Positions 50,782-59,066 are shown, counted from the stretch's first letter. The stretch: 64,000 bases of DNA from Roseimicrobium sp. ORNL1 (GCF_011044495.1 NZ_CP049143.1:7068001-7132000), one strand, 5' to 3'. A program made the numbers and translations. The notes: generated by a model from the sequence alone, not told the origin.

Positions 50782-52167
50782 TCAAGTTGGAGCAAGCTGT
50801 GATGTGTCATCTGACTGGTGGCGCTTTTGAGAGGCAGTGAAGATGGATTGGTCGTAGGGTTTGCGATCCTTCCAGATGCGCCAGAGGATGCGCAGCCAGC
50901 GCCAGGCCAGGGCTCGGACGGCCGTGTGGTGGTTTTTACCCTTGGCGCATTGACGCTCATAAAACTGGAGCGCCCAGTCGCAAAACTTGATGGAACACGC
51001 TGCGAACTCGTGGAAGGTCTGGCGCAGGTATTTGGGACAGGCGTGACGTCGCAGGATGAGGCTGGTCTTGCCGCTGGATTTGCGTACCGGAGACAGGCCG
51101 CTGAAGTTCTGCAGGGCTTGGGCGTCGGCCCAGCGCTCCCGCTGCGAGCCCATGGCGCACAGCAGTCGGGGTTCCAGCGCCGCCCCCGCACCGGGAAGGC
51201 TTTTGAAGATGAAGGCATCGGGATGCGCTTCGTAGAGTTCGTGGATGCGCTTGTCGTAGTCTTCGATGGCCGGCAGCAAGGTGCGCAACTGGCGCACCAG
51301 TCGGGCTACCTCCAACTCAGCAGGCAGCAGCACGGCATGGTCGTGAACCAGCGCAGTAGCTTTGGCAATGAGGTCCAGTCGCTGCTGCACCCATGCTTCA
51401 CGCCGCACGTGGTGCTTGTAGAAGAGTGAGCGCAACCGATGGGGTTTGGCCGCCTGCAGCTTCTGGAGAGTAGGCCAGCGTTGCAGCAGTTCCAAGAGCA
51501 TGGGATTGGCCATTTCACGGCACAACTCGAGGGCCACCGGATAGCACAACTTCAACTGGCTGGTGAGTTGGTTGGTCAGGGCCGTGCGCTCATCCACCGC
51601 ATGGCGGCGGTTGCGGCACAGGGCGTCCAGCAGGCGGGTCTGCTCATCATCAGGCTGCCACAGACGCAGTTGGTCGCGATGGCGGTAGAGCATGTCCTCG
51701 ATGGCATCGGCATCGGTGTTGTCGGCCTTGGCTCCACTGGAGCGAAAAGCCTTGCGGTAGTTGGCTGAAGCCAGGGTGGGAATGGCGTAAATATCGATGA
51801 AGTCAGTGTGCTCCATGAGGGCATAAATGAGCACGCTGCGGCTCTGCTCCACGGCCACGGCAATGCGGTGGCCTCCAAAGTGGGTGCGCAGTTGCTGCAA
51901 CCAGGCTGATACTTCGGCGGTGGCAAAGCTGCCGCGGTGCAACCGGGTGGGCTGGGCCACATCGCGCCGGGTGTAAAACTGCTTTTGATCCCCCCAGTCA
52001 ATGCCGATGAAGGCCTCATAGACAGGGGCAGGAACCGGTGGGGGTGGCGGGCAGGAGTCCGCCGCAGGAGAAGCAAGACAGGAGTCAGGGGCCGGTGACA
52101 GCCCGCTGGGTGGGGAAGCTTTCATAAGCCAATGGAAGGTTGCGCTCCGGAGAGCTTGGGCCGACAT
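50782..52167 (-). CDS. IS110-family DEDD transposase
   Basis: 461 residues from ATG 52167, or 447 from ATG 52125 (MKASPPSGL), which removes a Pro-rich head; the choice is open. The RuvC-like DEDD domain shows IGIDWGDQKQFY (Asp), VAVEQSRSV (Glu), and TDADAIEDMLYRHR (Asp, Asp). A long helical coiled-coil region (~180-330) links to the C-terminal Transposase_20 domain (FKSLPGAGAALEPRLLCAMGSQRERW ... SGLSPVRKSSGKTSLILRRHACPKYLRQTFHEFA), which in IS110 proteins carries the catalytic Ser. Catalytic residues appear intact. It acts with a bridge RNA from its own 5' non-coding end, annotated at 52180-52471. Confidence 0.96.
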   Translation of the reverse strand: MSAQALRSATFHWLMKASPPSGLSPAPDSCLASPAADSCPPPPPVPAPVYEAFIGIDWGDQKQFYTRRDVAQPTRLHRGSFATAEVSAWLQQLRTHFGGHRIAVAVEQSRSVLIYALMEHTDFIDIYAIPTLASANYRKAFRSSGAKADNTDADAIEDMLYRHRDQLRLWQPDDEQTRLLDALCRNRRHAVDERTALTNQLTSQLKLCYPVALELCREMANPMLLELLQRWPTLQKLQAAKPHRLRSLFYKHHVRREAWVQQRLDLIAKATALVHDHAVLLPAELEVARLVRQLRTLLPAIEDYDKRIHELYEAHPDAFIFKSLPGAGAALEPRLLCAMGSQRERWADAQALQNFSGLSPVRKSSGKTSLILRRHACPKYLRQTFHEFAACSIKFCDWALQFYERQCAKGKNHHTAVRALAWRWLRILWRIWKDRKPYDQSIFTASQKRHQSDDTSQLAPT

Positions 52168-52179
52168 TGGGCATGCAGC

Positions 52180-52471
52180 TGCAGGCTTGAACGAAGGACT
52201 TATAGAGATTCGTCAAAGCGAAAAAGTCTGAGCATTCGTTGGGGCCTGGAGACACATCCACAGTCGAAATTCTCCAAACAAGCATCATGTGCTCAGTGCG
52301 CAGATTCGTGCCGTGGATGTGCATGCACCGGGCGGTGGCGGCCACCACCGCCCGGCCTCCGAAGTCTAACTCACCACGCCCAACGGGCGCGGCGGAAAGT
52401 TATTCACAAATCGGCGGCCACCACGCAGCTCCTTGCGGCTGCCACAGGCCGCCGATTGATGAATAACTTCC
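52180..52471 (-). ncRNA. Candidate IS110 bridge RNA (target- and donor-binding loops)
   Basis: Read on the minus strand, 5' to 3'. (1) A 5' hairpin with arms 52471-52447 and 52419-52394. (2) A second hairpin, 52355-52328 (11 bp). (3) Target-binding loop: outer stem 52311-52320 with 52254-52263 plus CGAA/UUCG; left guide CUGCGCACU (52295-52303), inner hairpin GAGCA/UGCUU, right guide GUUUGGAG (52272-52279). (4) Donor-binding loop: outer stem AACGAA/UUCGUU (52235-52240 with 52190-52195) plus GGC/GCC; left guide CUCAGACUUUUU (52221-52232), right guide CUAUAAG (52199-52205). Guides match the target and donor ends (see findings). Both loops and the 5' stem are the known IS110 bridge-RNA layout. 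The RNA is longer than the IS621 one. Ends are approximate. Confidence 0.84.
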
Positions 52472-52477
52472 GAGGCA

Positions 52478-52483
52478 ACTATA
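52478..52483 (-). promoter_or_regulatory. Candidate -10 box in the left end of IS110 (junction promoter half)
   Basis: Reads TATAGT on the minus strand, two bases inside the core dinucleotide. It would lie 17 bases after TTGCAG (50751-50756) in the circular form and start transcription near 52471, the base where the 5' hairpin of the bridge RNA begins. Confidence 0.72.
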
Positions 52484-52485
52484 AG

Positions 52486-52509
52486 TGCGTGTGCGAAGCA
52501 CCGCTTTGG
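52486..52509 (+). repeat. Continuation of the split repeat beyond IS110
   Basis: TGCGTGTGCGAAGCACCGCTTTGG, given here as TGCGTGTGCGAAGC then ACCGCTTTGG; it is the exact reverse complement of 52646-52669 in the intact copy. Together with 50711-50735 it rebuilds the 49-base core. Bases 52510-52645 between the two copies hold no gene and would be the loop of the ancestral palindrome. Confidence 0.85.
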
Positions 52510-52645
52510 TGGGAAGCTTTGGGGTGCGGAGCTTCGAGCAGGAACATTTATGCCAGGTAGTTTTGCATCACAGGGACGCCTCGAGCTGCGAGCTCCGCTT
52601 AGGTCAGGAGTAGATCCTGCATTATCCACCTCGCGGCGTTTCCTC

Positions 52646-52745
52646 CCAAAGCGGTGCTTCGCACACGCACTCCAAGGCGCTTCGCGCAAGGTGGCACCCG
52701 CATGGGATGCATGTTGCCTGGCACGTCGGACATCTCACGAGACGT
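52646..52745 (-). repeat. Intact copy of the dispersed inverted repeat (uninterrupted IS110 target)
   Basis: Starts CCAAAGCGGTGCTTCGCACA, runs through CGCACTCCAAGG at 52665-52676 where the other copy is interrupted, and ends TCTCACGAGACGT at 52733-52745. It is inverted relative to the copy split by the IS. It shows what the IS target looked like before insertion. A small hairpin (GGCACGTC, 52720-52727; GACGTGCC, 52741-52748) sits near its outer end. Confidence 0.85.
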
Positions 52746-52787
52746 GCCGACGCCTCCCACACAAAGGCCAGCCTTAACTCTTCATTC

Positions 52788-53990
52788 TTATTTAAACGTG
52801 ATCTCAGCCCTGGCTGAGGCCTGCTCACGTACGGCCTTGCCAATCACGGTATCGAGTGTCTTGCCTTCGCCGCTCTCCTTTTGCTGGGTGGCCACGTAGG
52901 TTTGACGCTCGTTGTTCAATTCACGGATGCGGGTCTGGAGTTTCTCACGTTCGGCGCATTTCTGCTCCACATAGGCAGCGCGCTCTTCGGGCTTCAGTTT
53001 CTTCATCTCCTCCGGTAGGTCGCCTTCCTTCACGGCCTCCAGATTCACATCACCCTTCTTGCACGCGTCCACGAGATCCCAGCTGCCATTGTAGTAGGAG
53101 GATGAGGCCTTCGAGACAGCGCGCTGCACGGGAGCTCCGGCGGAAGCCTTCGCGCCCGCATTGTTGTCCTGACGCACCTGGTTGTCCTTCCCGGCCCTGC
53201 CCTTGTCGCCGTAGATGATATACGTGTTATTCAGCTCGATGCTGAGCTTCGTGATCTCCTCGTCCTGGGGAGCCTTCACATGCACCACGGCCTTGTCCTG
53301 GTCGATGGTGAGGAACTTGCCTTCCGCAAGGTGCGCGCCTCTTCTCCAGCCACCGTTCGCGCCATCGGTCTCGCTGCCGCAGTGGATCGTATTCACCACC
53401 ACGCCTTTCGAGATGGCGCTGCGGCAGGTCTCATCCGCGCCGACTGGCCCCTGCGTGAAGGGCTCGTTCCCCGCGATGAAGATGGCCTTGTACACGGTGG
53501 GTGACTTGTCCCACGCGAGGTTATCAATGGCTTCACGAATGACCGCACCGCAGTACTCGCTGCCACCATTGGTGGTGAGCTTGAAGAGTTCATCGGACAC
53601 CTTGTCCAAGTCGCGTGTGAAGGGCAGGATCTGCCTCACAAAGTTCGTGCCCGCGCTCAGGTTATTGTTGCCGTACTCATAGAGCGCGACGTGCACCACA
53701 GGAATCTTGTCCCCCTGCTTCGCGTCCTTGAATTCGTTCACAATCTTCCAGAGCTGGGTCTTTGCCTGCTCGATGAGGCCGTCCATGCTGTTGCTGGTAT
53801 CCAGGAGGAGGGCGATTTGCACCGGCGTCTCCTTCTGATCCACCTCCAAATGAGGCTCAAGCTTCGTGGTCAGCGGATTCTTGGGCTTGTCGATCACTGC
53901 CTCCTCCGCGTGGGAGTTCACCATGGCAAAGGCGAACAGAGCCGTGCCCCCGAGAACGAGACTGCTGAAAATTTGAGGTATGGGTTTCAT
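52788..53990 (-). CDS. Secreted VWA-domain protein
   Basis: 400 residues with a signal peptide (MKPIPQIFSSLVLGGTALFAFAMVNSHA). A von Willebrand A domain begins at ~58 with the MIDAS signature LLLDTSNSM (DxSxS), followed by ELFKLTTNGGSEYCGAVIREAIDNLAW and GNEPFTQGPVGADETCRSAISKGVVVNTIHCG. The C-terminal third is charged and helical (EKCAEREKLQTRIRELNNERQTYV). It likely binds a partner protein through the metal site in the periplasm. The pattern matches Verrucomicrobia/Planctomycetes VWA proteins tied to no known pathway. Its stop lies 43 bases beyond the repeat at 52646-52745. Confidence 0.86.
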   Translation of the reverse strand: MKPIPQIFSSLVLGGTALFAFAMVNSHAEEAVIDKPKNPLTTKLEPHLEVDQKETPVQIALLLDTSNSMDGLIEQAKTQLWKIVNEFKDAKQGDKIPVVHVALYEYGNNNLSAGTNFVRQILPFTRDLDKVSDELFKLTTNGGSEYCGAVIREAIDNLAWDKSPTVYKAIFIAGNEPFTQGPVGADETCRSAISKGVVVNTIHCGSETDGANGGWRRGAHLAEGKFLTIDQDKAVVHVKAPQDEEITKLSIELNNTYIIYGDKGRAGKDNQVRQDNNAGAKASAGAPVQRAVSKASSSYYNGSWDLVDACKKGDVNLEAVKEGDLPEEMKKLKPEERAAYVEQKCAEREKLQTRIRELNNERQTYVATQQKESGEGKTLDTVIGKAVREQASARAEITFK

Positions 53991-54056
53991 GACACCCCAG
54001 CGTAGACCCGCTGGGAGTGTCTTCTGTAAACGGTGGGTAAAATGGGAGATGGTGTA

Positions 54057-55331
54057 TCATCTCACGAACCAGAAGCACACCACCGCAATCGCTGTGGGCG
54101 GGAGCGCGCCCAAGAACAAACCCAGAGGACTGATCCCCTCATCGCCGAAGGCCTTCGCCTTTTGCAGGATGCCTACGCCGGCGGGGTTGGGGGCATTGGC
54201 GATCACCGTGAGACCACCACCCGTGACTGCACCAGCGACGAGGGCGTACTTCAATGATTCATCAATGCCCTCCACCAGTGAGCCGAGGTAAGTGAGCGCC
54301 GCATTGTCCGTAATCGCCGTCAATGCGGTGGCGCCGAAGAAGAGGGTGGCGCCATCGAGGCTCGCGATGAGCGGCTTGAGCCAGTAGGCCTGCAGCGAGC
54401 CAAGGGTCACCAGACCCGCAAGAAAGAAACCCACCAGCAGGCCTTCGCGGAGCTTGAGATTGTCCTGATACTCTCGTGTCGCGGTTACCAATCCGAGGAA
54501 AAGCATGAACACGCCGAAGAACACATCCGGGTGATGCGCAAAAGCCACCACCGCGGCGAGAAACAGCACGTGCATGGTGGTGAGCCACACGGGGATGGGT
54601 TGCACTTTGTGCGACGCGACTTCGAGGGCGTTCAGTTCCTTGCGGAAATACCAGGCCACCAGTGCGGTGGAAGCAATGCAACTCAGCGCGGCGCGCCAGC
54701 CGAAGTGGGTAAACATGTAGGCGGTGTCCCAATTCCACTTCGCAGCGACCATGAGCACCGGCGGCGCAGCGAAATGCGTGAGCGTGCCCCCGATGGAAAT
54801 ATTCACAAACAGCAGGCCGAGGGTGGCATAGGCAAACTTCCGCGTGATGCCATGGTCGAAGTAACGACGCTTCAGCACCAGGGCGAGGAGCGTCATGGCG
54901 GCAGGCTCCGTGATGAAGGAACCAAGCAGAGCGCCCACCGAGAGAGCGGCCAGGTAGAATGCCATCGACTCCTTGAAAGGCAGCAGCCTCGCCACCGCGG
55001 AAATCATGGACTCTGCGAGCCGCACCACCGGACGTGTGGCGGCCACCACCATGACCACCAGCACGAACTTTGGCTCGGTGAAGTTCAAGCTCTCGATGTA
55101 GTGCACCGCCTCGTGCACGGACTGCTTCAGCGCGATGATTCCGACGAAAAGCGCCGAGGCCCAGAGACCGAAGACCACCTCGGTCTCCGCGAGGAAGTGC
55201 AGCAAGTTCTCCTGGATCGAGCCCTTGGGATACTTGTGCGCCCAATGGGCAAAGCGCTGAACGCAGAAGGTGTGCAGTACCGCCACTGCAAAGAGCACGG
55301 TGGCAAGGACTTCCATGGGGGCAGGGGTCAT
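54057..55331 (-). CDS. Putative Na+/H+ antiporter (PF07399 type)
   Basis: 424 residues with about eleven membrane segments. The order of segments, VFGLWASALFVGIIALKQSVHEAVHYIESLNFTEPKFVLVVMVVAATRPV, SVGALLGSFITEPAAMTLLALVLKRRYF, and ALTAITDNAALTYLGSLVEGIDESLKYALVAGAVTGGGLTVIANAPNPAGVGILQ, matches the putative Na+/H+ antiporter family, in the ion transporter superfamily (repeat Asp/Asn-rich breaks at ITEPA and ITDNAALTY). It is likely a cation/proton exchanger, not proven. A start at 55316 is an alternative. Divergent from the FAD oxidoreductase gene. Confidence 0.88.
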   Translation of the reverse strand: MTPAPMEVLATVLFAVAVLHTFCVQRFAHWAHKYPKGSIQENLLHFLAETEVVFGLWASALFVGIIALKQSVHEAVHYIESLNFTEPKFVLVVMVVAATRPVVRLAESMISAVARLLPFKESMAFYLAALSVGALLGSFITEPAAMTLLALVLKRRYFDHGITRKFAYATLGLLFVNISIGGTLTHFAAPPVLMVAAKWNWDTAYMFTHFGWRAALSCIASTALVAWYFRKELNALEVASHKVQPIPVWLTTMHVLFLAAVVAFAHHPDVFFGVFMLFLGLVTATREYQDNLKLREGLLVGFFLAGLVTLGSLQAYWLKPLIASLDGATLFFGATALTAITDNAALTYLGSLVEGIDESLKYALVAGAVTGGGLTVIANAPNPAGVGILQKAKAFGDEGISPLGLFLGALPPTAIAVVCFWFVR

Positions 55332-55710
55332 CGTCGGGATCGTCTGAACGTTTTGGAGACGATGGCGACCCTACCATCGAGATGTGACACTCCCGTGACG
55401 CGAAAAAGGCATCACAGAACCCTTTGTTTTGGACACGCTGAGGTTAGTGGAGAGTACTGGTGTGTCAATGGAAGCCGGGCAGAAGTGATCCTTCGTTGCA
55501 CGATTACCAACAAGTCGGGAAGGCCTTGGCAAATACCGTCCACTCGCTAAATAATTGAGGCCTCCCGACGGGTGCTAAAATGGCCCGCGAGGCCCCGTTG
55601 CCTTCTCCAGCGTCGTATCCATTTGGGCTCCTAAAATTTGCTTGTCCAAGATGGTCCGAACGGGACTGTAGCCTTTACACTCTTTGCGTTTCTCCGCTCT
55701 AGTAGATTTG
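55332..55710. other. 379-base divergent intergenic region
   Basis: No gene is seen on either strand. It holds the promoters of both divergent neighbours (antiporter and FAD oxidoreductase). A short imperfect hairpin (CGTCT...AGACG near 55340) lies next to the antiporter start. I found no promoter boxes or operators good enough to report. Confidence 0.5.
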
Positions 55711-58095
55711 ATGATCATGAAGAAGAAGCACCCCATCCTCACCCTCTGCCTCGCGGCGGCCACGGCCGGCGCGTTCGGTGCCGCGGCGCCGCTGGCACAC
55801 GCGGCTCCGGCCAATCTGTTCGTGGAAGCTGAATCCTTCCAGGACCAGGGCGGCTGGGTGCTGGACACACAGTTCATCGATGCCATGGGCTCGCCCTACC
55901 TCATGGCCCATGGCCTTGGGAAGCCCGTGAAGGACGCCTTCACCACGGTGAAGAATGCCACCGCCGGCAAGTACCGCGTGTGGATCCGCACGAAGAACTG
56001 GGTCGGCCCCTGGGATGCCCCTGGAGCCCCCGGACGCTTCCAGGTCTCCGTGAACGGCAAGTCACTGGGCAAGGATTTCGGCACGCAGGGCAAGGACTGG
56101 CTCTGGGAAGACGGTGGCGAAGTGGAACTGCCCGCCGGTGAGACGAAGCTGAGCATCCAGGACCAGACCGGCTTCAACGGCCGCGTGGACGCCATCCTCT
56201 TCACGAGCGATCTGAAGTTCACCCCGCCCTCGGAAAAGAAGGCACTGGCGTCCTTCCGCCACAAGAGTCTCGGCCTGCCTGATGAGGCCCCTGCGACGAA
56301 GGAATACGACCTCGTGGTCGTGGGTGGTGGCTACGCCGGCATGGGTGCCGCCATCAGTGGCGCCCGCCAGGGTCTCTCCGTCGCGCTGGTGCAGAACCGC
56401 CCCGTGCTGGGTGGCAACGGCTCCAGCGAAGTGCAGGTGTGGGCGCAGGGCGGCACCCGCCGTGGCCTGTATCCGCACCTTGGCGAAATCGTGGAAGAAT
56501 TCACCGACCGCGCCAGCAACAGCCCCGGTTTCGTGGAGGAGTACGGTGACAAGTTGAAGGAGCAGGTCGTGCGCGACGAGAAGAGCATCGACCTCTACCT
56601 CAACAACCACGTGTGGAAAGTGGAGATGGCCAAGGGCAAGGACAAGAAGATCGTGGGTGCCATCGCGCTGAACACGAAGACGGGTGAGGAAAAGAACATC
56701 CGCGGCAAGTTTTTCGTGGACTCCACGGGTCATGGCAACCTCGGCGCGCTCGCCAATGCTGCCTACACCATGCTCGAAAAAGGCCACCTTGGCATGAGCA
56801 ACATGTGGGTGGTGTCCAAGACGGACAAGGCGCAGGACTGGCCCGAGACTCCCTGGGCGCTCGACCTGGAGCCCGACAAGGACTTCCCCACGCCGAAGGT
56901 CTTCAAGCCTCTTAAGAACAATGTCATCGGCGCCAACAAGCCCGCCCCTGACCTCAGCCACTTCAAGGTGTCCGACTTCCTCCACGGGGAGTGGTTCTGG
57001 GAGAGCGGCTTCGACAAGCATCCCATCGAGGAGCTGGAAATCGTGCGTGACTGGAACCTGCGCGCCCTTTTCGGCGCCTTCTCGGGCCTGCGCAAGAAGG
57101 ACCCTGCGAAGTATGCGGACTACGCCTTCCAGTGGGTGGCCTATGTGGGCGGCACGCGTGAGTCCCGCCTGCTGACGGGTGATGTGGTGCTGAACGAAGA
57201 CGACATCGTCAGCGGCAAACAGTTCCCGGATGGTTGCGTGCCCACCACGTGGGACATCGACCTTCACTACCCGAAGGAGCAGTACATGACCAAGTACAAG
57301 GACAATCCCTTCATCTCCCGCGCCGCCTTCGGCAAGGGTGTGGACCGCAAGAATGGCTACCCCATTCCCTACCGCTCCTTCTACTCGAAGAACATCGACA
57401 ACCTCTTCATGGCTGGCCGCTGCATCTCGGTGGATCACAGCGCGCTGGGCACCATCCGCGTGATGCGTACCTGCGGCATGATGGGTGAAGTGGTGGGCAA
57501 GGCCGCGTACCTCACCGTGCGTCACGAGACCACGCCGCGTGGTGTGTATGAGCAGTACCTCGACAACCTCAAGGACCTCATGACCAAGCCCGGCGCCATG
57601 CGTCGCGACAGCATCGAAGGCCAGCTCTACATGCCCGCCAACGCGGCGAAGCTGCCGGAGCTGGTGGAAGATTCCATCAATCCCGCGAAGCTGGAAGGCC
57701 TGGTCATCGATGACGAGGACGCCGAGCTCACCGGAAGCTGGACCAAGGGTGAAGGCCTCAAGCCCCACGTGAACAAGGGCTACAGCTACACCGGTGCGGC
57801 AGGAGCGAGCGCCCGCTTCCCCTTCAGTGTCAAGGAAACCGGCACCTATGAAGTACGCATCGCCTGGCAGCCGCACCAGAACCGCGGCACCACCGTGCCG
57901 GTGAGCGTGCTCAGCGCGGACGGCCAGAAGGACTTCACCGTCGACCAGAGCAAACCCGCCGACCTGAAGCTGGGCTTCCACTCGCTGGGCAAGTTCAAGT
58001 TCGAAGCCGGCGCCGAAGCCGCCGTGACCTTCCGCACGGAAGGCGCGAAGGGCAATGTGCACCTGGATGCCGTGCAGGTGCTGCCTGCGAAGTAA
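55711..58095 (+). CDS. Secreted FAD-dependent oxidoreductase with CBM-like ends
   Basis: 794 residues from ATG 55711; ATG 55717 is equally good. Signal peptide MIMKKKHPILTLCLAAATAG. Residues ~30-175 form a beta-sandwich with NLFVEAESFQDQGGWVLDTQF and TAGKYRVWIRTKNW, like carbohydrate-binding modules. The FAD part starts YDLVVVGGGYAGMGAAISGARQGLSVALVQNRPVLGGNGSSEVQVWAQGG (dinucleotide loop GGGYAG and the FAD second motif), and the FAD-binding end is NLFMAGRCISVDHSALGTIRVMRTCGMMGEVVGKAA. A second CBM-like domain is at ~655-794 (YTGAAGASARFPFSVKETGTYEVRIAWQPHQNRG). It likely oxidises a sugar or polyol outside the cell; the substrate is unknown. Confidence 0.9.
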   Translation: MIMKKKHPILTLCLAAATAGAFGAAAPLAHAAPANLFVEAESFQDQGGWVLDTQFIDAMGSPYLMAHGLGKPVKDAFTTVKNATAGKYRVWIRTKNWVGPWDAPGAPGRFQVSVNGKSLGKDFGTQGKDWLWEDGGEVELPAGETKLSIQDQTGFNGRVDAILFTSDLKFTPPSEKKALASFRHKSLGLPDEAPATKEYDLVVVGGGYAGMGAAISGARQGLSVALVQNRPVLGGNGSSEVQVWAQGGTRRGLYPHLGEIVEEFTDRASNSPGFVEEYGDKLKEQVVRDEKSIDLYLNNHVWKVEMAKGKDKKIVGAIALNTKTGEEKNIRGKFFVDSTGHGNLGALANAAYTMLEKGHLGMSNMWVVSKTDKAQDWPETPWALDLEPDKDFPTPKVFKPLKNNVIGANKPAPDLSHFKVSDFLHGEWFWESGFDKHPIEELEIVRDWNLRALFGAFSGLRKKDPAKYADYAFQWVAYVGGTRESRLLTGDVVLNEDDIVSGKQFPDGCVPTTWDIDLHYPKEQYMTKYKDNPFISRAAFGKGVDRKNGYPIPYRSFYSKNIDNLFMAGRCISVDHSALGTIRVMRTCGMMGEVVGKAAYLTVRHETTPRGVYEQYLDNLKDLMTKPGAMRRDSIEGQLYMPANAAKLPELVEDSINPAKLEGLVIDDEDAELTGSWTKGEGLKPHVNKGYSYTGAAGASARFPFSVKETGTYEVRIAWQPHQNRGTTVPVSVLSADGQKDFTVDQSKPADLKLGFHSLGKFKFEAGAEAAVTFRTEGAKGNVHLDAVQVLPAK

Positions 58096-58122
58096 GGGCC
58101 ATCTCGAAACCATTCATCACTC

Positions 58123-58166
58123 AACTCCCAGGTGTTCGCGCAGGCGGGCCCTGGGAGTTTTGTTTT
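58123..58166 (+). terminator. Intrinsic terminator after the FAD oxidoreductase
   Basis: Perfect 10-bp stem AACTCCCAGG (58123-58132) with CCTGGGAGTT (58150-58159), a 17-base loop, and TTGTTTT after. It lies 28 bases past the stop. Confidence 0.87.
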
Positions 58167-58307
58167 CCAGCCGATGAAGTGAACGAGAGCGAAGAGTGTG
58201 CGCGGTCCACGATCAAGGAGCGAGATCTAAGCGCGGGGATGTTTTGAGACTCCGTTTGTAAACGACCTGCTCATGGACACCGCGAATGTTGTTGATAATT
58301 TTCCTCC

Positions 58308-59066
58308 ATGCCGCCCTCAAGCGCACCTCGGACACTTCAGTACCTCTGGCTGGGATTCTTTGTCCTCGTGATTTGTGGTGGGGCACTGGCTGCCGTTTAC
58401 AAGACCATGCAGAATCCCCGCATCACTGAAGTGCGCGAACGCGTGACTCCCACGTTGAGAACCGAACTCGCCACGGATGGCTTTGCACTGGGGAACCCCG
58501 CCTTCATCCGCATTGTGAAGGAGGAACGTGAACTTGAGCTTTGGATGAAACCCAAGGGCGCGACGGAATATAAGATGTGGAAGAAGTGGCCCATCGCCGC
58601 TATGTCCGGCGAGCTCGGGCCGAAGCAGAAGGTGGGGGATTTCCAGGCACCCGAAGGATTCTACGGGACGAACGCAGGTTTCCTCAATCCAGCTAGCAAA
58701 TACCACCTCTCCTTCAACATCGGATACCCCAACGAGTTTGACCGTGCGCATGGACGTACCGGTGATTTTCTCATGATACACGGGAACAAGGTCAGCATCG
58801 GATGCTTCGCCATGACGGATCCTGTCATCGAGGAGATCTACCTCGTGGTGGAGTCCGCCATCCACGCCGGGCAAAAAGAAGTGCCCGTGCATGTGTATCC
58901 CTTCCGCATGACGGACGAGCGCATGCTACGGGCGGAAACAGAGGAGTCCGAGTGGCTGGGCTTCTGGAAGGATCTGCATGAGGGCTGGGCGAAGTTCGAA
59001 GAGACGAAGACCGTGCCAAAGGTAAAGGTAGATGCCGCAGAGAAGCGGTATGTGGTGATGGAGTAG
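58308..59066 (+). CDS. L,D-transpeptidase (YkuD/YafK-like), membrane-anchored
   Basis: 252 residues. One N-terminal membrane segment (LWLGFFVLVICGGALAAV) is followed by the catalytic domain. The key motif is FLMIHGNKVSIGCFAM (HGxxxSxGC, catalytic Cys), preceded by ELELWMKPKGATEYKMWKKWPIAAMSGELGPKQKVGDFQAPEGFYGTNAG. This arrangement (long early part with GDxxAPEGxY) is typical of the YafK/DpaA branch. Such enzymes cross-link or cleave peptidoglycan or lipoprotein links. The C-terminal region is charged and helical (MLRAETEESEWLGFWKDLHEG). A single-gene unit as far as seen. Confidence 0.9.
   Translation: MPPSSAPRTLQYLWLGFFVLVICGGALAAVYKTMQNPRITEVRERVTPTLRTELATDGFALGNPAFIRIVKEERELELWMKPKGATEYKMWKKWPIAAMSGELGPKQKVGDFQAPEGFYGTNAGFLNPASKYHLSFNIGYPNEFDRAHGRTGDFLMIHGNKVSIGCFAMTDPVIEEIYLVVESAIHAGQKEVPVHVYPFRMTDERMLRAETEESEWLGFWKDLHEGWAKFEETKTVPKVKVDAAEKRYVVME

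Larger units (their letters stand above)
50736..52485 (-). mobile_element. Complete IS110-family insertion sequence, ~1.75 kb
   Basis: Boundaries follow from the interrupted repeat: the repeat copy 50660-50735 resumes at 52486-52509, and the join exactly restores the intact copy at 52646-52694. The ambiguous dinucleotide AG (plus strand; CT on the transposase strand) is present at both ends, the IS110 core dinucleotide. No terminal inverted repeats and no target duplication beyond the core, as in IS110. Layout on the transposase strand: a long 5' non-coding end (52168-52485, ~318 nt), the transposase gene, then a short 3' end (50736-50781, 46 nt). Nothing is truncated, so it may be active. 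Confidence 0.88.

Noticed and set aside
52720-52748. Hairpin GGCACGTC/GACGTGCC as terminator of the VWA gene
   Set aside because: No T run follows on the minus strand; it is better explained as part of the dispersed repeat.
56062-58113. A 683-codon open frame on the minus strand
   Set aside because: Antisense to the FAD oxidoreductase; composition is a His/Val/Glu-rich shadow and no family features are visible.
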